Origin: Branchinecta lynchi
Lineage: Eukaryota; Arthropoda; Branchiopoda; Anostraca; Branchinectidae
Assembly: GCA_023053575.1 (NCBI GenBank)
Contig: JAKZAP010000020.1
Coordinates: 15,123,998-15,187,997 of the forward strand
Direction: 5' to 3'
Length of the DNA stretch: 64,000 bases
The translations under genes were made by a program, and so were the position numbers. Below are positions 33,385 to 43,450 of this stretch, piece by piece; within the stretch, counting starts at the first letter, position 1, and the number at the start of each line of letters is the position of its first letter. The notes under the pieces were generated by a model that ran no database searches, had not been told where the DNA came from, and worked only from the letters and a program-made list of their open reading frames with translations.

Positions 33385-33900
33385 GGTTTTACCACCTTCG
33401 AGTCAGAGCCGGTCTTCCCCCCTTGTCAAGGATAGTAAACGATCGGAACTTGCTGAGGGAGGAAGCCGCCACTTCCGAGTCCATGGCAACATTCAAAGCT
33501 CAGTTAAGGAATTGGGGAAAAAGCCATGTGAATACCAATGGGATATAACTCCGGTTGAGTCAACCGTCAGAAACAACATTAACAGAGAACAAGACAATAG
33601 AAGACCTTCTAACCAGAAAGTCAACTAGAATTGTGGGGCATAACAGATTTCTCGTTCCTTGTTTCCCTTGGTTTTCTCTCTTTTTTCATTTAGAGTTGGA
33701 ACCATAGGTTATTTGTTTTCCTCTCCTCCTTTTTTCTTTATATTGGGTATTCACTTAGTTGATTCTGTTGTCGTTGTTTTTTACTAAAATTGGTTTTTTT
33801 TCCATGCCGGAGCCAAGCACTCCTTTTCTGCCTTCCTGACAGGAGTAATATGTTGGTTGTGTATTGTTTGTCTTTAAATATAGTCAAATGAAATGAAACT
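33385..33900 (+). pseudogene. LINE ORF2 C-terminal remnant and 3' UTR
   Basis: Reads LSRIVNDRNLLREEAATSES and MATFKAQLRNW, the usual SFFPRTVNDWN...SLATFKAQL tail of non-LTR ORF2 with one frame break upstream. A T-rich UTR follows and ends in a short GAAATGAAACTGAA tail. Confidence 0.6.
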
Positions 33901-33971
33901 GAAGCGGAAAATGATGAACCTTATGCGCTCCCAAGTGCGAATTAAGGTAATATGCTTTCTCCACGCCCCCA

Positions 33972-34274
33972 CCCGATGAAAAATTTGTAGCCTGCGTAGT
34001 AGTATGGTAGTAGTACGAAAACGTTGCATGTAATACTATGTAATAGCAAAGAATACTATAATTTAATGTGCCTCAGACTGGTCCAATCTTATGTAGTAGT
34101 ATCCAGACAATCCTGTCTTGCCATAGTAGCATCCAGTCTTGCTAATAGTAGCATATAGTAGTATGCAGTAACACAGTAGCCTTGAAGTAGAAGCATGCAG
34201 TGGCATCGTTAGTACTGCATGCTACTTTTTCGTACTACTTCATAGTACTATTTTGAGATAAATTTTTCATCGGG
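33972..34274. mobile_element. CCGATGAAAAAT-type MITE
   Basis: Ends CCCGATGAAAAATTTGTAG and its inverted partner AAATTTTTCATCGGG, with TAGTAGTATG and CGTACTAC runs inside; 303 bp. Confidence 0.75.
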
Positions 34275-34279
34275 CATTG

Positions 34280-34680
34280 CTTTCATCTGCGTCACGGGGC
34301 GGGCCTTAAGAGGAACGGTTCCAATTGACAGTTGCCCACTCTGCCCATTTGATGATTTGGCACTGGAAACGTGCAATAACATTGCAAAAGCTCACCACTT
34401 CCCCCGAACATATAGATTTGTTCAATCCCACAAGATCCCTCTCCGGAAGCCGAATCCCCCCCCCCCGATCCAATTATCAATTTCCGATCAAAATTCCAAA
34501 GGTCCGGCGCATACCTTGTCAATAGGGACGCGAGGTTCACTGTTCCTACGGTAACCAGAAAGGGTCAGTAATTTGATAATCTATGTTGATAGGTTGATAT
34601 CTAAGGTGAGGTTGGTAATGATCTCGGAAGGGATAGCAAGGCCGCTCAAGTCGGAGAGTTTACAGCAAAAGTCGCAGTCG
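34280..34680. other. No supported gene
   Basis: A minus frame over 34292-34540 and a GTATGC donor-like site at 34513 are present, but no acceptor or family motif. Confidence 0.3.
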
Positions 34681-34693
34681 TAGTAGACACGGT

Positions 34694-35008
34694 CAGGGTT
34701 GCCACATGAAAAACATTTAGAGAGTGACTTTTGGCCCAAAACAGAGAGAGAAACGGGATTGAAATTTTATTTCATGGTAAAAAAATGAGATGCTCTCTTT
34801 TGGTCGGAGTCGCCTCTGCAAAAATGACACATTCTAGTTTATTTAAAAAAAACAACAACTTGAAATAGTCACTTCTAATCCCGCTGCAAAAATGACACAT
34901 TCAGACATTTTATGAAATAGAGTAATTTCTATGTCCTACATAGGACACGAGTGACAAAAACAAAATAGAGTGACAATTCACAATATCGTGAGACATTAGG
35001 CAACCCTG
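34694..35008. mobile_element. hAT-type MITE with perfect 8-bp TSD
   Basis: Ends CAGGGTTGCC and GGCAACCCTG. Flanks at 34686-34693 and 35009-35016 are both GACACGGT. The interior has repeated GAGTGAC and AAAAATGACACATTC segments. It is the reference copy for the worn element at 27450-28152. Confidence 0.93.
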
Positions 35009-35376
35009 GACACGGTTAATATGCTAATGTTCTAGACTTTTATAAAAGATTACAATCGCGCCCCGACTTTCAATCAACCTCACTTTGCTCCGTTCGCTTT
35101 GACAAGGAACATGGACAAATTGCATCACCGGTACGGCAAGTTCCTCTGATATAAGAAGCGGAAGCCTGATCAGCCTCAAAAAGTGCCATACACAGCAAAC
35201 GTAAACAGATGAGGAGTACCGTTACGTGGATAAACATGACGTAGGAAGCTCAAAATCTCGGAAACGAGAGTGGGTGGAACTAGGCAGACCGAATTAGTAA
35301 TGTAGGTATGACTTTTACAAGTACAGAGGAGAAGCAAACCTTCTAGCACGACCAAGGAAGCTATCGAAGCGACAGG

Positions 35377-35522
35377 CCCTAGGCGAGGCAATCTCGAGCA
35401 GTCCTGAGACTGGAGCCCACGTCACAACTCCGTAGAATGGTAGGCCTTGCCCTAGGCGAGGCAATCTCGAGCAGTCCTGAGACTTGGAGCCCACGTCACA
35501 ACTCCGTACAATGGTGGTTCAG
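35377..35522. repeat. Recent 73-bp tandem duplication
   Basis: CCCTAGGCGAGGCAATCTCG through CACAACTCCGTA is present twice, at 35377 and 35450, differing by about three changes. The minus strand across it is open and GC-rich but unassigned. Confidence 0.88.
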
Positions 35523-36472
35523 TCAACCAAATATCCAAGAATGAATGGAACGGAAATGGACGTATTTCTCTTTCGGCAACTGAGCTGTGTGGATATAATC
35601 GATTTCACTTGTCTGTATTTTGTTGGAGTTGGTTCAGAGCCACACTCCTCGCTGTTTGTTAACAATCTTTATTAAGCAAGTTTTACTAGATAGGCTATAA
35701 AATCGCCCAAACATTGCTAATGACCATACTGTCAATCAAACAGGGCACCTGTTTTGGAAGAAGACGAAGAAACCCATAGAACAGGGATCCTAGCCTTCGT
35801 CGTTTTTCGTTGCGTTTTTTCTTCTAGCGAATTTTCGCTCTTAAGCTATGTGCATACAATGTTCGATAAGATTTCGCATGCGAAATTCGCGTAACTATGA
35901 GGATGCCTACATGCAATATGTTAAAACCTTGGAGCGAAGAAGAAAATTAGCATCCAATTGTGAAACTGACTGTGGCTGCACGTACCAATAAACCCAACCC
36001 GCACCGCGCGAAAATGGCGAATGACTGGAGCTCTGTTCCTAACTACTTCTTCTTCCTCAAGAGTTGATGGGAAGGCGGTTCTAGTGCAATTCTTCTTCTT
36101 TACGACAATCGGAGTCTAGCAATGAAAGTTTATCACTGGAAACGGCTCCAACTTTTGGACTAAACTTGTCAAACCTAAAACTCTCTGAAGGTGCAGCAGT
36201 CTTCTAGCGGGAACTTCTGGAGTGGTTTCAGTTAAAAAACTTCCAGCTAAGAACTGACCACTGCATTTTACAAAAAAAAATGACAATAGACCTGGTCTGG
36301 GACTACTGTATAATTCTGATTTCAAGAAATTTGTTATGTGTCTTTTTTGGTGTTTTCTTCTCAACTTTTCTTCAAGTCAAGAAGCTGACAACTGCTTTTA
36401 CATTTATGTATTAGAAAGGCCAGGACAATACAATAACAATTTAGTTTTGTTGAAGAGGGAGCTTGAACTTAC

Positions 36473-36537
36473 CCGTTTACCCGATCCTTCCCTTATCACA
36501 ATTTCAGGCTGGTTGGGACGCATCGCAGAGCAGGACT
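36473..36537 (-). CDS. Main extracellular gene, exon 3 of those found
   Basis: Minus-strand acceptor with a strong pyrimidine tract (ctgaattccttatttttatttttag) and a perfect donor, CGG followed by GTAAGT. The 65-bp exon has two bases finishing a codon and 21 codons ending in phase 0. Only this frame is open through to the donor. It reads SCSAMRPNQPEIVIREGSGK plus R, with one cysteine leading into the cysteine-rich module. Its phases (1 in, 0 out) are exactly what is needed between 53631-53870 and 29741-29945; the split codon is AAG. The match of splice signals and phase makes a chance exon unlikely. It has no domain of its own. Confidence 0.77.
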
Positions 36538-36871
36538 CTAAAAATAAAAATAAGGAATTCAGTTTCCTTTAGGCACACGTCGCAGCAGACAGTTATGTTC
36601 CAGTATTCTAACACGTTGCGAGAAAATACGGTATCACAAATGCAAATCAGCAGATAAAAGACCGGCGTGATCGTTTTGCGGCGGGCTTGGACATTAGCCA
36701 CAGTTTATATCTTCTTTTATCCGTTACACTTGCTATGTTGTAATTCAGTCTTTGTGTGTTTTGTGTAGTTAGCTGATGTAGATCAATTGCAGTCATTGTT
36801 TTATTTATTTTTTTCTTCTTTTCATACTCCATTTAGGACGAATTGTTTGTCATACAAATGGGTCATAAATA

Positions 36872-36894
36872 TATCATCATCATCATCATCATCA
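36872..36894. repeat. (ATC)n microsatellite
   Basis: Seven uninterrupted ATC units. Confidence 0.9.
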
Positions 36895-36954
36895 AACCGT
36901 GTTGTTAAAAAAAAAATCAGACCCAATCTTGCTGTTTCGCCGCACGCAGGCCCC

Positions 36955-37086
36955 TCAGTAACACAGATAATTGCTCAACCACTCTTTGTGACCAACCAGC
37001 TCCTCGGATGAAATCAGCGGGAGGCTGATGCGCTTCAGAAAGAGGTAGATGGAAAAGTCCTTGAAGTCCCGGTAGTTTTGACAAAA
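36955..37086 (-). CDS. Coding-like C-terminal fragment, possibly a pseudogene
   Basis: The minus strand is open for 43 codons to TGA, reading NYRDFKDFSIYLFLKRISLP and EELVGHKEWLSNYLCY. About three quarters of its codons end in G or C in AT-rich surroundings, which is strong coding bias. A TGA lies just upstream without a clear acceptor, apart from ACTTCAAG within the frame, so this may be the remains of an exon. Family not recognised. Confidence 0.35.
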   Translation of the reverse strand, partial: FCQNYRDFKDFSIYLFLKRISLPLISSEELVGHKEWLSNYLCY

Positions 37087-37329
37087 TCAAACCGTCCGAA
37101 ATACAAGATGTGGAGAATGGATACGATGATTAAGGAAGACGAGAGATCAGTAATATAGGTATGACAAGTCCTTTAACAGTTCTTCACCGAGGTTCCGCAA
37201 AATGCTGAAGGAGGAATTTTCATTGACCATCCAAAGCTGTTGTAGAAAAAAACAGTTCCAAGTGTTAATACTACTGATCCACCTTTCTTCCATAATTACT
37301 CGATCTATCCAGTACAGCTTCGAAACCCG

Positions 37330-37955
37330 AATGCGATTATGATCCAGCCTAAAGAGATTTGTTTACGGTGGCCGAATCTACGGTAGCCGAATCTTTCCAA
37401 GAATCCCAAATACACTTTGTAGAAAATACCGCGACTACTGAGAGAATAAATTTCCATACTGGTTTAGGGGTTTCCCAGGAAATTCCTGACTGCCTTGAAA
37501 TCCCAACTTCTCGTAGCAGTTTACTTTTACCATCTCGAAGATCAAAACACCTTCCCATGAAAACAAGTATTTTTCAAATTCGACAGAGACATAACAGGAC
37601 GTGGAGTCCTCTTTCAAAAGTACCAATAAATCCCCATTTCCAGTGAAAATCCCATTTCATCCAGCCCACTGATCCCCAATTGGACCATAGATTGACGGGG
37701 CCTTGACTACAAACTTAAAAATCATTTCAACTTCTTTTTCTACCATGACAACATAATGGAATCGCCTTCAGGCAGTGAGACGCCAAGAGGAAAAGAATAT
37801 CTTTATTTTCCCAGAGAACAACACAATAGACTTCTTCGTCTCCTAGCTTATATTCCCAGAATGAACCAAGGACATTTCCTGAAATAACAGACTGAAAGGA
37901 GAGATATACAAGTGAATATTCAAGTGAAAGACTGGCCTGCAATTGTCATGACTCT
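37330..37955. other. Unresolved stretch with open frames
   Basis: Plus frames at 37359-37646 and 37690-37890 (the latter with YHDNIMESPSGSETPRGKEY) look protein-like but lack splice signals. A short direct repeat GGTGGCCGAATCTACGGTAG sits at the left. It may be a decayed element. Confidence 0.25.
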
Positions 37956-37961
37956 GAATTG

Positions 37962-38120
37962 CACTGTAAAAAAAAATCTTGCAGTATTTGCTACTCGGAT
38001 TAATCTTGTCTTTATTGAGCTAAGATTATCCCTAATTTGGATTAATTTTATTCCAATAGAGATAAAATTAATCCCAGTAGCAAATGCTGCCTCCTTATTC
38101 GGAGAAACTTTTTTACAGTG
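37962..38120. mobile_element. CACTGTAAAA-type MITE, copy S1
   Basis: Ends CACTGTAAAAAAAAATCTTG and TTTTTTACAGTG, with GCAGTATTTGCTACT and its inverted partner AGTAGCAAATGCTGC inside. Other copies: S2 41573-41741, S4 52876-53040, S5 58245-58419. Confidence 0.8.
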
Positions 38121-38368
38121 TGTCGTTCAGTTCCGGAAGTAGGGGGAGAAGTGATCACGGTAACTAATGGATAACTGCATAAGCTGTGGCAATTTTACCA
38201 AGAAAAGAGGAACGTTCCTTATAAGTATCCCTAGCCGTAATCGTCTTTTCGTTGTATTTTGGAAATGGCTTTCGCGGGAAGAGTACCTGGATTCTAAAGT
38301 ATTCTTGAACACAACATTATATTTATAGCGTGTTTCCATCCTACTTACCGTAGTTACTATACATACAG

Positions 38369-38887
38369 GTTGTTCCAACCTTCTAACAATAGTATCTATC
38401 AGTTACTATTTTCGTTCCAACCTCGTAAATAGTTACCACGCTTACCGTTCCAACCTTCTTTAAGTAGTAACTAACAGTAACTATTTGCTTACTATGCTCG
38501 GGAGCGTAGTAAGCGTGGTAACTACGCATCTCTGTAACGTGATTGGTAGGAATCGCCCGTGGCACGATATTCTACTGGAAAATAGAAAAACTGTTCCAGC
38601 CTTGATGGCAAAAAGCCAGAATTCGTGACGTCATGCGTAGTAACTATGGAAAGTAGGGTGGAACACAGTCATGATGTCACGAATCCTGGCTTCTTGACGT
38701 CAAGGCTGGGATGCATTTTCGTATTTTCGTCAAAAGATGGTGCCGGGGCTGGTTCCGGGCGTGGTAAGCAAATAGTTCCTTTTACTTACTATTTTGAGAA
38801 GGTTGAAACGGTCAGCGTAGTATTTTTCCATGATGTTGGAGCGAAAATAGTAATTAAGATTTTCTATTGTTAGAAGGGTGGAACACA
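38369..38887. mobile_element. GAGCGTGTTCCACCC-type MITE cluster (H1, inverted pair)
   Basis: A near-full copy at 38369-38667 is followed head-on by an inverted partial copy at 38668-38887, and a short right-end scrap precedes them near 38325-38362. Shared parts include TTCCAACCTTCT, GGGAGCGTAGTAAGCGTGGT and GCCAGAATTCGTGAC. Confidence 0.75.
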
Positions 38888-38892
38888 ATTTC

Positions 38893-38990
38893 GTTTTTCC
38901 AACTTGAGCGACTTCGAGGCTGAAGAGGATCCTTACCAAGAAGGGCCGAAATAAAGCTCTAATAAAATTCAGCTGAGGAATCCGTTTGCA
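38893..38990 (+). repeat. Family J fragment
   Basis: TTTTTCCAACTTGAGCGAC, CCTTACCAAGAAGGGCCG and AGCTCTAATAAAATTCAGC, as at 22310-22472. Confidence 0.65.
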
Positions 38991-39171
38991 CTCTCAAATA
39001 TATAGGGTGGAGCACGCTCTTAGAAGCTTGGAGGGGAAACCCTAGGGATTTTGGGGGAAATCCCAACAGGGACGATTATAGTGGTCCATTTTGTTAGACT
39101 GGTAAGGATAATGTAGCTCACCTCTTCAGGCAATGTCAGGACTTTCTAGGACAAGCTAGGGAGAATGAATG

Positions 39172-39350
39172 TTTATTCAAACAATGTTTACAACGGCTAC
39201 GTCAGCTACGATTTTTCATCAGCGATATTTCGGCCCTTCTTGGCAAGGGTCCTCGTCAGGCTGTCAATCCTCTGGTTGGCAAGAAGGGCCGAAATATCGC
39301 TGATGAAGAATCGTAGCTGACGTAGCCGTTGTAAACATTGTTTGAATAAA
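39172..39350. mobile_element. Near-perfect family J palindrome
   Basis: Arms 39172-39246 and 39276-39350 (75 bp each) are inverted copies with about one mismatch, around a 29-bp loop. The arms contain GTTTACAACGGCTACGTCAG and CGATATTTCGGCCCTTCTTG. Confidence 0.9.
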
Positions 39351-39505
39351 TGTTTCAAAGTCAGCTTGGGCTCAAAGAATATTTATCTATGAGAATGGAT
39401 TTTCATTTCTGATCATAGCAAGTAAATTTTCAATGTCTAGATCACCATCTCTTCCAATTTGAAAAAAGCTAAAACTGTTCTATTATTTACCGAGCTTTAG
39501 TCATT

Positions 39506-39990
39506 GGACCTAGTGTGGCACTTGCACTTCGGCCAAGTGCCATACAGCGATCGCAATTTCTGTACGTCCGTCGCTTTGCCGGTCCGGGGTTTTGCTATTT
39601 CGGCACTTCCACACAAGCTAGGACAATGAAACTTTTTTGTATTAACCTAGAAAGAGTCACTTCCAACGATCCAACCATCTGGGGGAGAGCACGAAGGGGG
39701 AATCAGGAAACTTGAAGCATTATAACTTTCGAACGGGTGATAGAATCTTAATGAAACATGATTTTTGAAAAGACCTCGCGTCTCAGACGACCCACGTCAA
39801 TTCCGGACTGGACCCAGTGACTTTGAGGTGAATCAGAGGGGGGAACCGGAAATCTTGGGAAACGCTTAGAGTGGAGGGATGGGATGAAACTTGGTGGGCA
39901 AAATAAGAACAAGTCCTGGATCATTGCTGACAGCCAGGCCGGATTCGGACACTGGGGGGGTGGGGGGGGGGGGGTGGAGGGGGCCCGGAA
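39506..39990 (+). repeat. AAGTGCCAT-type repeat, copy 2
   Basis: TTGCACTTCGGCCAAGTGCC, ATACAGCGATCGCAATTTCT and CGTCCGTCG match 24381-24470. It resembles GGATCC-type elements in its CCGTC-rich start, but I see no shared terminus. Poly(G) at about 39954-39972. Confidence 0.45.
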
Positions 39991-40279
39991 TCCCGACTAC
40001 CGTTGGACTGGCTAGCCAGTTGGAGGTGGCTTCCCGCAATTCCGGTGATCGCGAGATAGTATACTTCCTGATGTGATAAGGATGACGAAATCCTTATTTG
40101 TGACCCAACCAAATAGACTTAACCCCTTCCGTCACCAATTATTGCTAGCCGAGACAAAAAAAATATTTTTTTACTGAAACCTACTAGTAGGGCATAAGTA
40201 AGCTAGTGCTGAAGTGATTGCGTCACGTCTAGCCCGCTGCAGAACGGGTTCTCCGCCTCTGCAGACATCCTACAATTTT

Positions 40280-40445
40280 CATCTGATATGCGCAGCGGCG
40301 AAGAAGGAAGTAGGCGGGTATCAACTCAAACCTCACAGCAAGTGGCCCACCTCTAGCTCCAATCAGTCTTATCGGGGTATCCGCAGTCGCTGCATGGGAC
40401 CAAAGACGGAGGTTCTATTGGATTATGTGTTCTTGGTTCTACAGA
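40280..40445 (+). repeat. Family K fragment
   Basis: GCAGCGGCGAAGAAGGAAGT, GGGTATCAACTC and GACGGAGGTTCTATTGGATT match 42862-43017 and 30125-30517. The 142-codon frame crossing it is not called. Confidence 0.65.
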
Positions 40446-40449
40446 AAAA

Positions 40450-41070
40450 AACCTTTACGATGCCGAAGGAAAATAGCCACATTCCCAACACTGCAACTCG
40501 GGAAGCGATTCTTCAAATATCGACGACGACAGGTCAGGCTACTGATTCTTTGACTAGGACCTCGTCTTGGACGATGTTCAATACTGATAACAGACCGGAC
40601 CACATATCGATATCGGAACGTAAATATCGATATCGAAAATGATATTTGTACATTTATAATTACTGCACATAATCCAATATAAGTTACATTAATATGACCG
40701 AAACTGGAGCAATAGTTTTTCGCAATTCACTTTTTATTTATTCGACGTGTGAGTTGATGCAAGATACATTTTTATGACAATTTTATCTCAAATCTTGGCG
40801 AAAGGAGACGTACATTATAGCGAAACATGGTAAGGAATATCGACTATCGAAAGTGAAAATATCGATATATCGAAAAATTCAAATATCGCCCAATAGGCAG
40901 AGGTTTCTGAAGCCGAAAAGTGACATGCTCATTCAGAGAAAAGTGGCAAACTGGACAGACGACGGACAAGAATGAGAGGGGTCGTGTTGTATCGATCCCT
41001 CAGAAACCCCAATGCTCAAGCAAGACCGTGCCCAATAGAGCAACTGACGAAGCTAGACCGTCATTCAGAG
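40450..41070. other. No supported gene; ATATCGATA-rich block
   Basis: ATATCGATATCG-like motifs cluster at 40605-40640 and 40830-40890 with AT-rich DNA between. Possibly an unrecognised small element. Confidence 0.3.
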
Positions 41071-41071
41071 G

Positions 41072-41537
41072 TAGACAAAACAGCATGGTCGCATTTCACG
41101 TTAGCGTCCCCCCCCCCTTGCCGTCAATGTGTTTGAGGCTAAACAACCAGATAACGAGGTTTGAAATAATGTTTGCGGTTCCCCATAGTTTCCTCGCGGT
41201 AGGTGACACTGTGTTGATAAAAATATAATACTTTTTTCCTCTATGCTGGATGTGCCCCTACCAAGCAACCTCCTCAGCTCCGCTGTGTCTACTCTCGAAA
41301 CCTAAAATAATCCTGGCGGAAAGGTAGCTTCATTTTTGTTTCCATCAGCAACACATCGACCTCACTTTTAAAGAAAAACGGTTCCCTATCCAGGAAGTGT
41401 TCCAGTATCGCCTACCGCGGGGAAACTACGGGGAACGGCAAACATTATTTTCATTCTCGTTATCCGCTTTGTTTAACCTCAAACAAGTTCACGAGGGAGG
41501 CAGGATGACGTGAAATGCCATCACGCTGTTTTGTCTT
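41072..41537. mobile_element. Foldback element with about 145-bp arms
   Basis: Left arm from AGACAAAACAGCATGG through CATTTCACGT, TTTGAGGCTAAACAA, AATAATGTTTGC and TCGCGGTAGG. The right arm is its inverted, roughly 80% similar partner, ending CACGCTGTTTTGTCT. Confidence 0.78.
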
Positions 41538-41572
41538 CGTCTGGATTACATCCCGTATAAAGACTGACCTTA

Positions 41573-41741
41573 CATTGTAAAAAGTTTTTCCGTATACAGA
41601 TTAAAGTTAACTGCAGTATTTTCTACTCGGATTATCCTTACCTCTACGCAGATAAGATTAATACCAAATAGAGATAAGATGAATCTGAGTAGCAAATATT
41701 GCAGTTAACTTTAATCTTTACACGGAGAAACCTTTACAGTG
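41573..41741. mobile_element. CACTGTAAAA-type MITE, copy S2
   Basis: Ends CATTGTAAAAAGTTTTTCCG and GAGAAACCTTTACAGTG, with GATTAAAGTTAACTGCAGTA and its inverted partner inside; TA flanks both sides. Confidence 0.8.
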
Positions 41742-41774
41742 TAAGCAAATGAGGGTTATATAGTTTAGTTTCAT

Positions 41775-41935
41775 CAGTTGCGTTTTCACAGATACCTTGG
41801 TATATGTTACCACGGTAACTGGATCTGCAGTTAGTCGTTTTTGCTGAGATAAGATTATTCCGATTTAGAGATAAGATAATCTTTTTAGAGACAAGAGTCC
41901 CAGTGGCAAATACTGTAAGATTTTTTTTTACAGTG
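41775..41935. mobile_element. Chimeric scrap: TACCACGGT-type left end joined to CACTGTAAAA-type right end
   Basis: 41778-41846 matches the P family end (GTTGCGTTTTCACAGATACC, GGATCTGCAGTTAGTCG). From 41847 it switches to S family (GATAAGATTATTCCG ... TTTTTTTTTACAGTG). Confidence 0.65.
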
Positions 41936-42146
41936 CTCCCTATCTCTGTAATACGACCACGCGGAGTCGAATATATTCTCGATACCCTGCCCGATGCAAA
42001 CGAGCGGAGGGCAGGCACCACAAGCTTGGTCGGATTTACGCAGAACATCATAATTCGTTGCCTCTACAAACAGCTATTGAGAAATTCCATTACAGAGAGG
42101 GAGATAGAAATTGGTATATTTCAAAACCATCGTGGCAGAGATAAAT

Positions 42147-42590
42147 TCAGTTTCTGACATATAAATAACAAACACTATGAGTCTGCATTGAAAATTGAAG
42201 TGAAAAAAGGCACACACGAGTTTCCGTAACGCTTTGTCGGACTTTAGCTGGTTGAAGTTTATTTTGTAGCCGGGTTCGATGATTGGGAGGGGCTGTTTCC
42301 GGTAACAGTGTTCGGTGGTTCGCCCTGGTGAGGACAGATTTGCCAAACCGGACTTTAAGTGGTGAAAAATTCAGTTTCGCAAGGGCTTGTTCGTAGAGTA
42401 TGTCGCAGTTTCGGAGTTTGATCCTTGTTGCTCTTTTCTGGACGAACCGATGTCCTATAAAAGGTACGCTGTGCGGATTGCAGATGAACCCCACACCGGA
42501 GACATGTACTCGAGCAACGAGCGAACATAACACAGGTAAGCGTGGAGAAGACTTTCAGTGTCACACAAATTGCCTCATTTTGGTGTGTCT
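42147..42590 (-). pseudogene. LINE reverse-transcriptase thumb/connection remnant
   Basis: The minus strand reads YVRSLLEYMSPVWGSSA, then a frameshift, then FVQKRATRIKLRNCDILYEQ and ALAKLNFSPLKVRF. These match the conserved segments after the RT palm in CR1/L2/Jockey-type ORF2 (Y-R-LEY-SPVW, VQKRATR-I, L-YE-L-L-LKYR). The rest of ORF2 is absent. Confidence 0.82.
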
Positions 42591-42623
42591 GAAGGCTTGC
42601 ATCAGCCTTACGAACGCCTTCTG

Positions 42624-42767
42624 AAGTGGGTACTCCACTGGCAATCTTAAGCTGTCGGAAGCCATCACAACGTGTCGTAAGTGGCCATTTTGACGGTTTG
42701 CAGCCAATGAGAGCACGCCATGCCCGGACAAGCAACGGACGGACGATTGCCAGTGAAGGACCCACTT
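42624..42767. mobile_element. Small MITE (AAGTGGGT ends)
   Basis: AAGTGGGTACTCCACTGGCA on the left, with inverted partner TGCCAGTGAAGGACCCACTT on the right; 144 bp. Confidence 0.7.
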
Positions 42768-42861
42768 GAGCTTTACAGCTGATTGGTTGTCTACCCCTGT
42801 GACGTCATGTGTGACGTACTGTAGACAGGCCTCTCTGTGCCTGCAGGCCTCGTAAGCCTTT

Positions 42862-43017
42862 TCATCTGGTACGCAGCGGCGAAATAGGAAGTAGACGGGT
42901 ATCAACCCAAAATTCACAGCAAGTACCTGTAGTTCCGCTCAGTTTTGTTTGGTATCCATAGTCGTTGCATGGGATCAAATACGGAGGTTCTGTTGGAGTA
43001 TTTGTTCTTGGTATGAT
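42862..43017 (+). repeat. Family K fragment
   Basis: GCAGCGGCGAAATAGGAAGT, CGGGTATCAACCC, GTCGTTGCATGGGATC and ACGGAGGTTCTGTTGG. Confidence 0.65.
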
Positions 43018-43283
43018 GCTCATGACAGTTACATGCGTACTTGTGCTTTTTTTAGCGTCTTGTGCGTTTTGCTCTGGCAAAGTGGAGGTTGCCGGTTCAA
43101 ATCTTCCCGAGGATAATTTTTGTCTTTTACTCCACTACTTAAAAAGTTTCCAATTTTTCAGGAATCGCAGATAAACTTGATCTGAAGAGCATCAATCTCA
43201 TTACTAAGTCCTAATCTAGACGTTCTAGTTGTTCAAATTCTTGATTAAATTGTATCATCGTGTCTCAAATGGATAATGCTTAA

Positions 43284-43400
43284 AGGACCCCTCGCACTAT
43301 TTACTCTTCAACTTATAGTATTCTGAAATATTTGAATACTTTAAAACTAGGCTGTGCTTTAAATAAATAACCCGCAGTTTTGGCTGTTTTAAACCTTTTC
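43284..43400 (-). repeat. Family Q repeat, inverted copy
   Basis: AAAGGACCCCTCGCACTATT, TACTCTTCAACTTA and CAGTTTTGGCT mirror 48783-48898, where it ends in GGGTCCTTTA. Confidence 0.65.
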
Positions 43401-43450
43401 CGAGACCCGTTGATTTGTCGCGAAAACAGGGAAACAATTTACATAACCGA

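Noticed and set aside
40214..40642. 142-codon plus frame
   Set aside because: Overlaps a family K repeat; no acceptor, donor or family motif.
42355..42917. Two minus-strand frames of 118-136 codons
   Set aside because: They are out-of-frame readings across the LINE remnant and the small MITE.
43070..43110. tRNA-like B-box (GGTTCAAATC)
   Set aside because: No A-box or cloverleaf partner; single short match.
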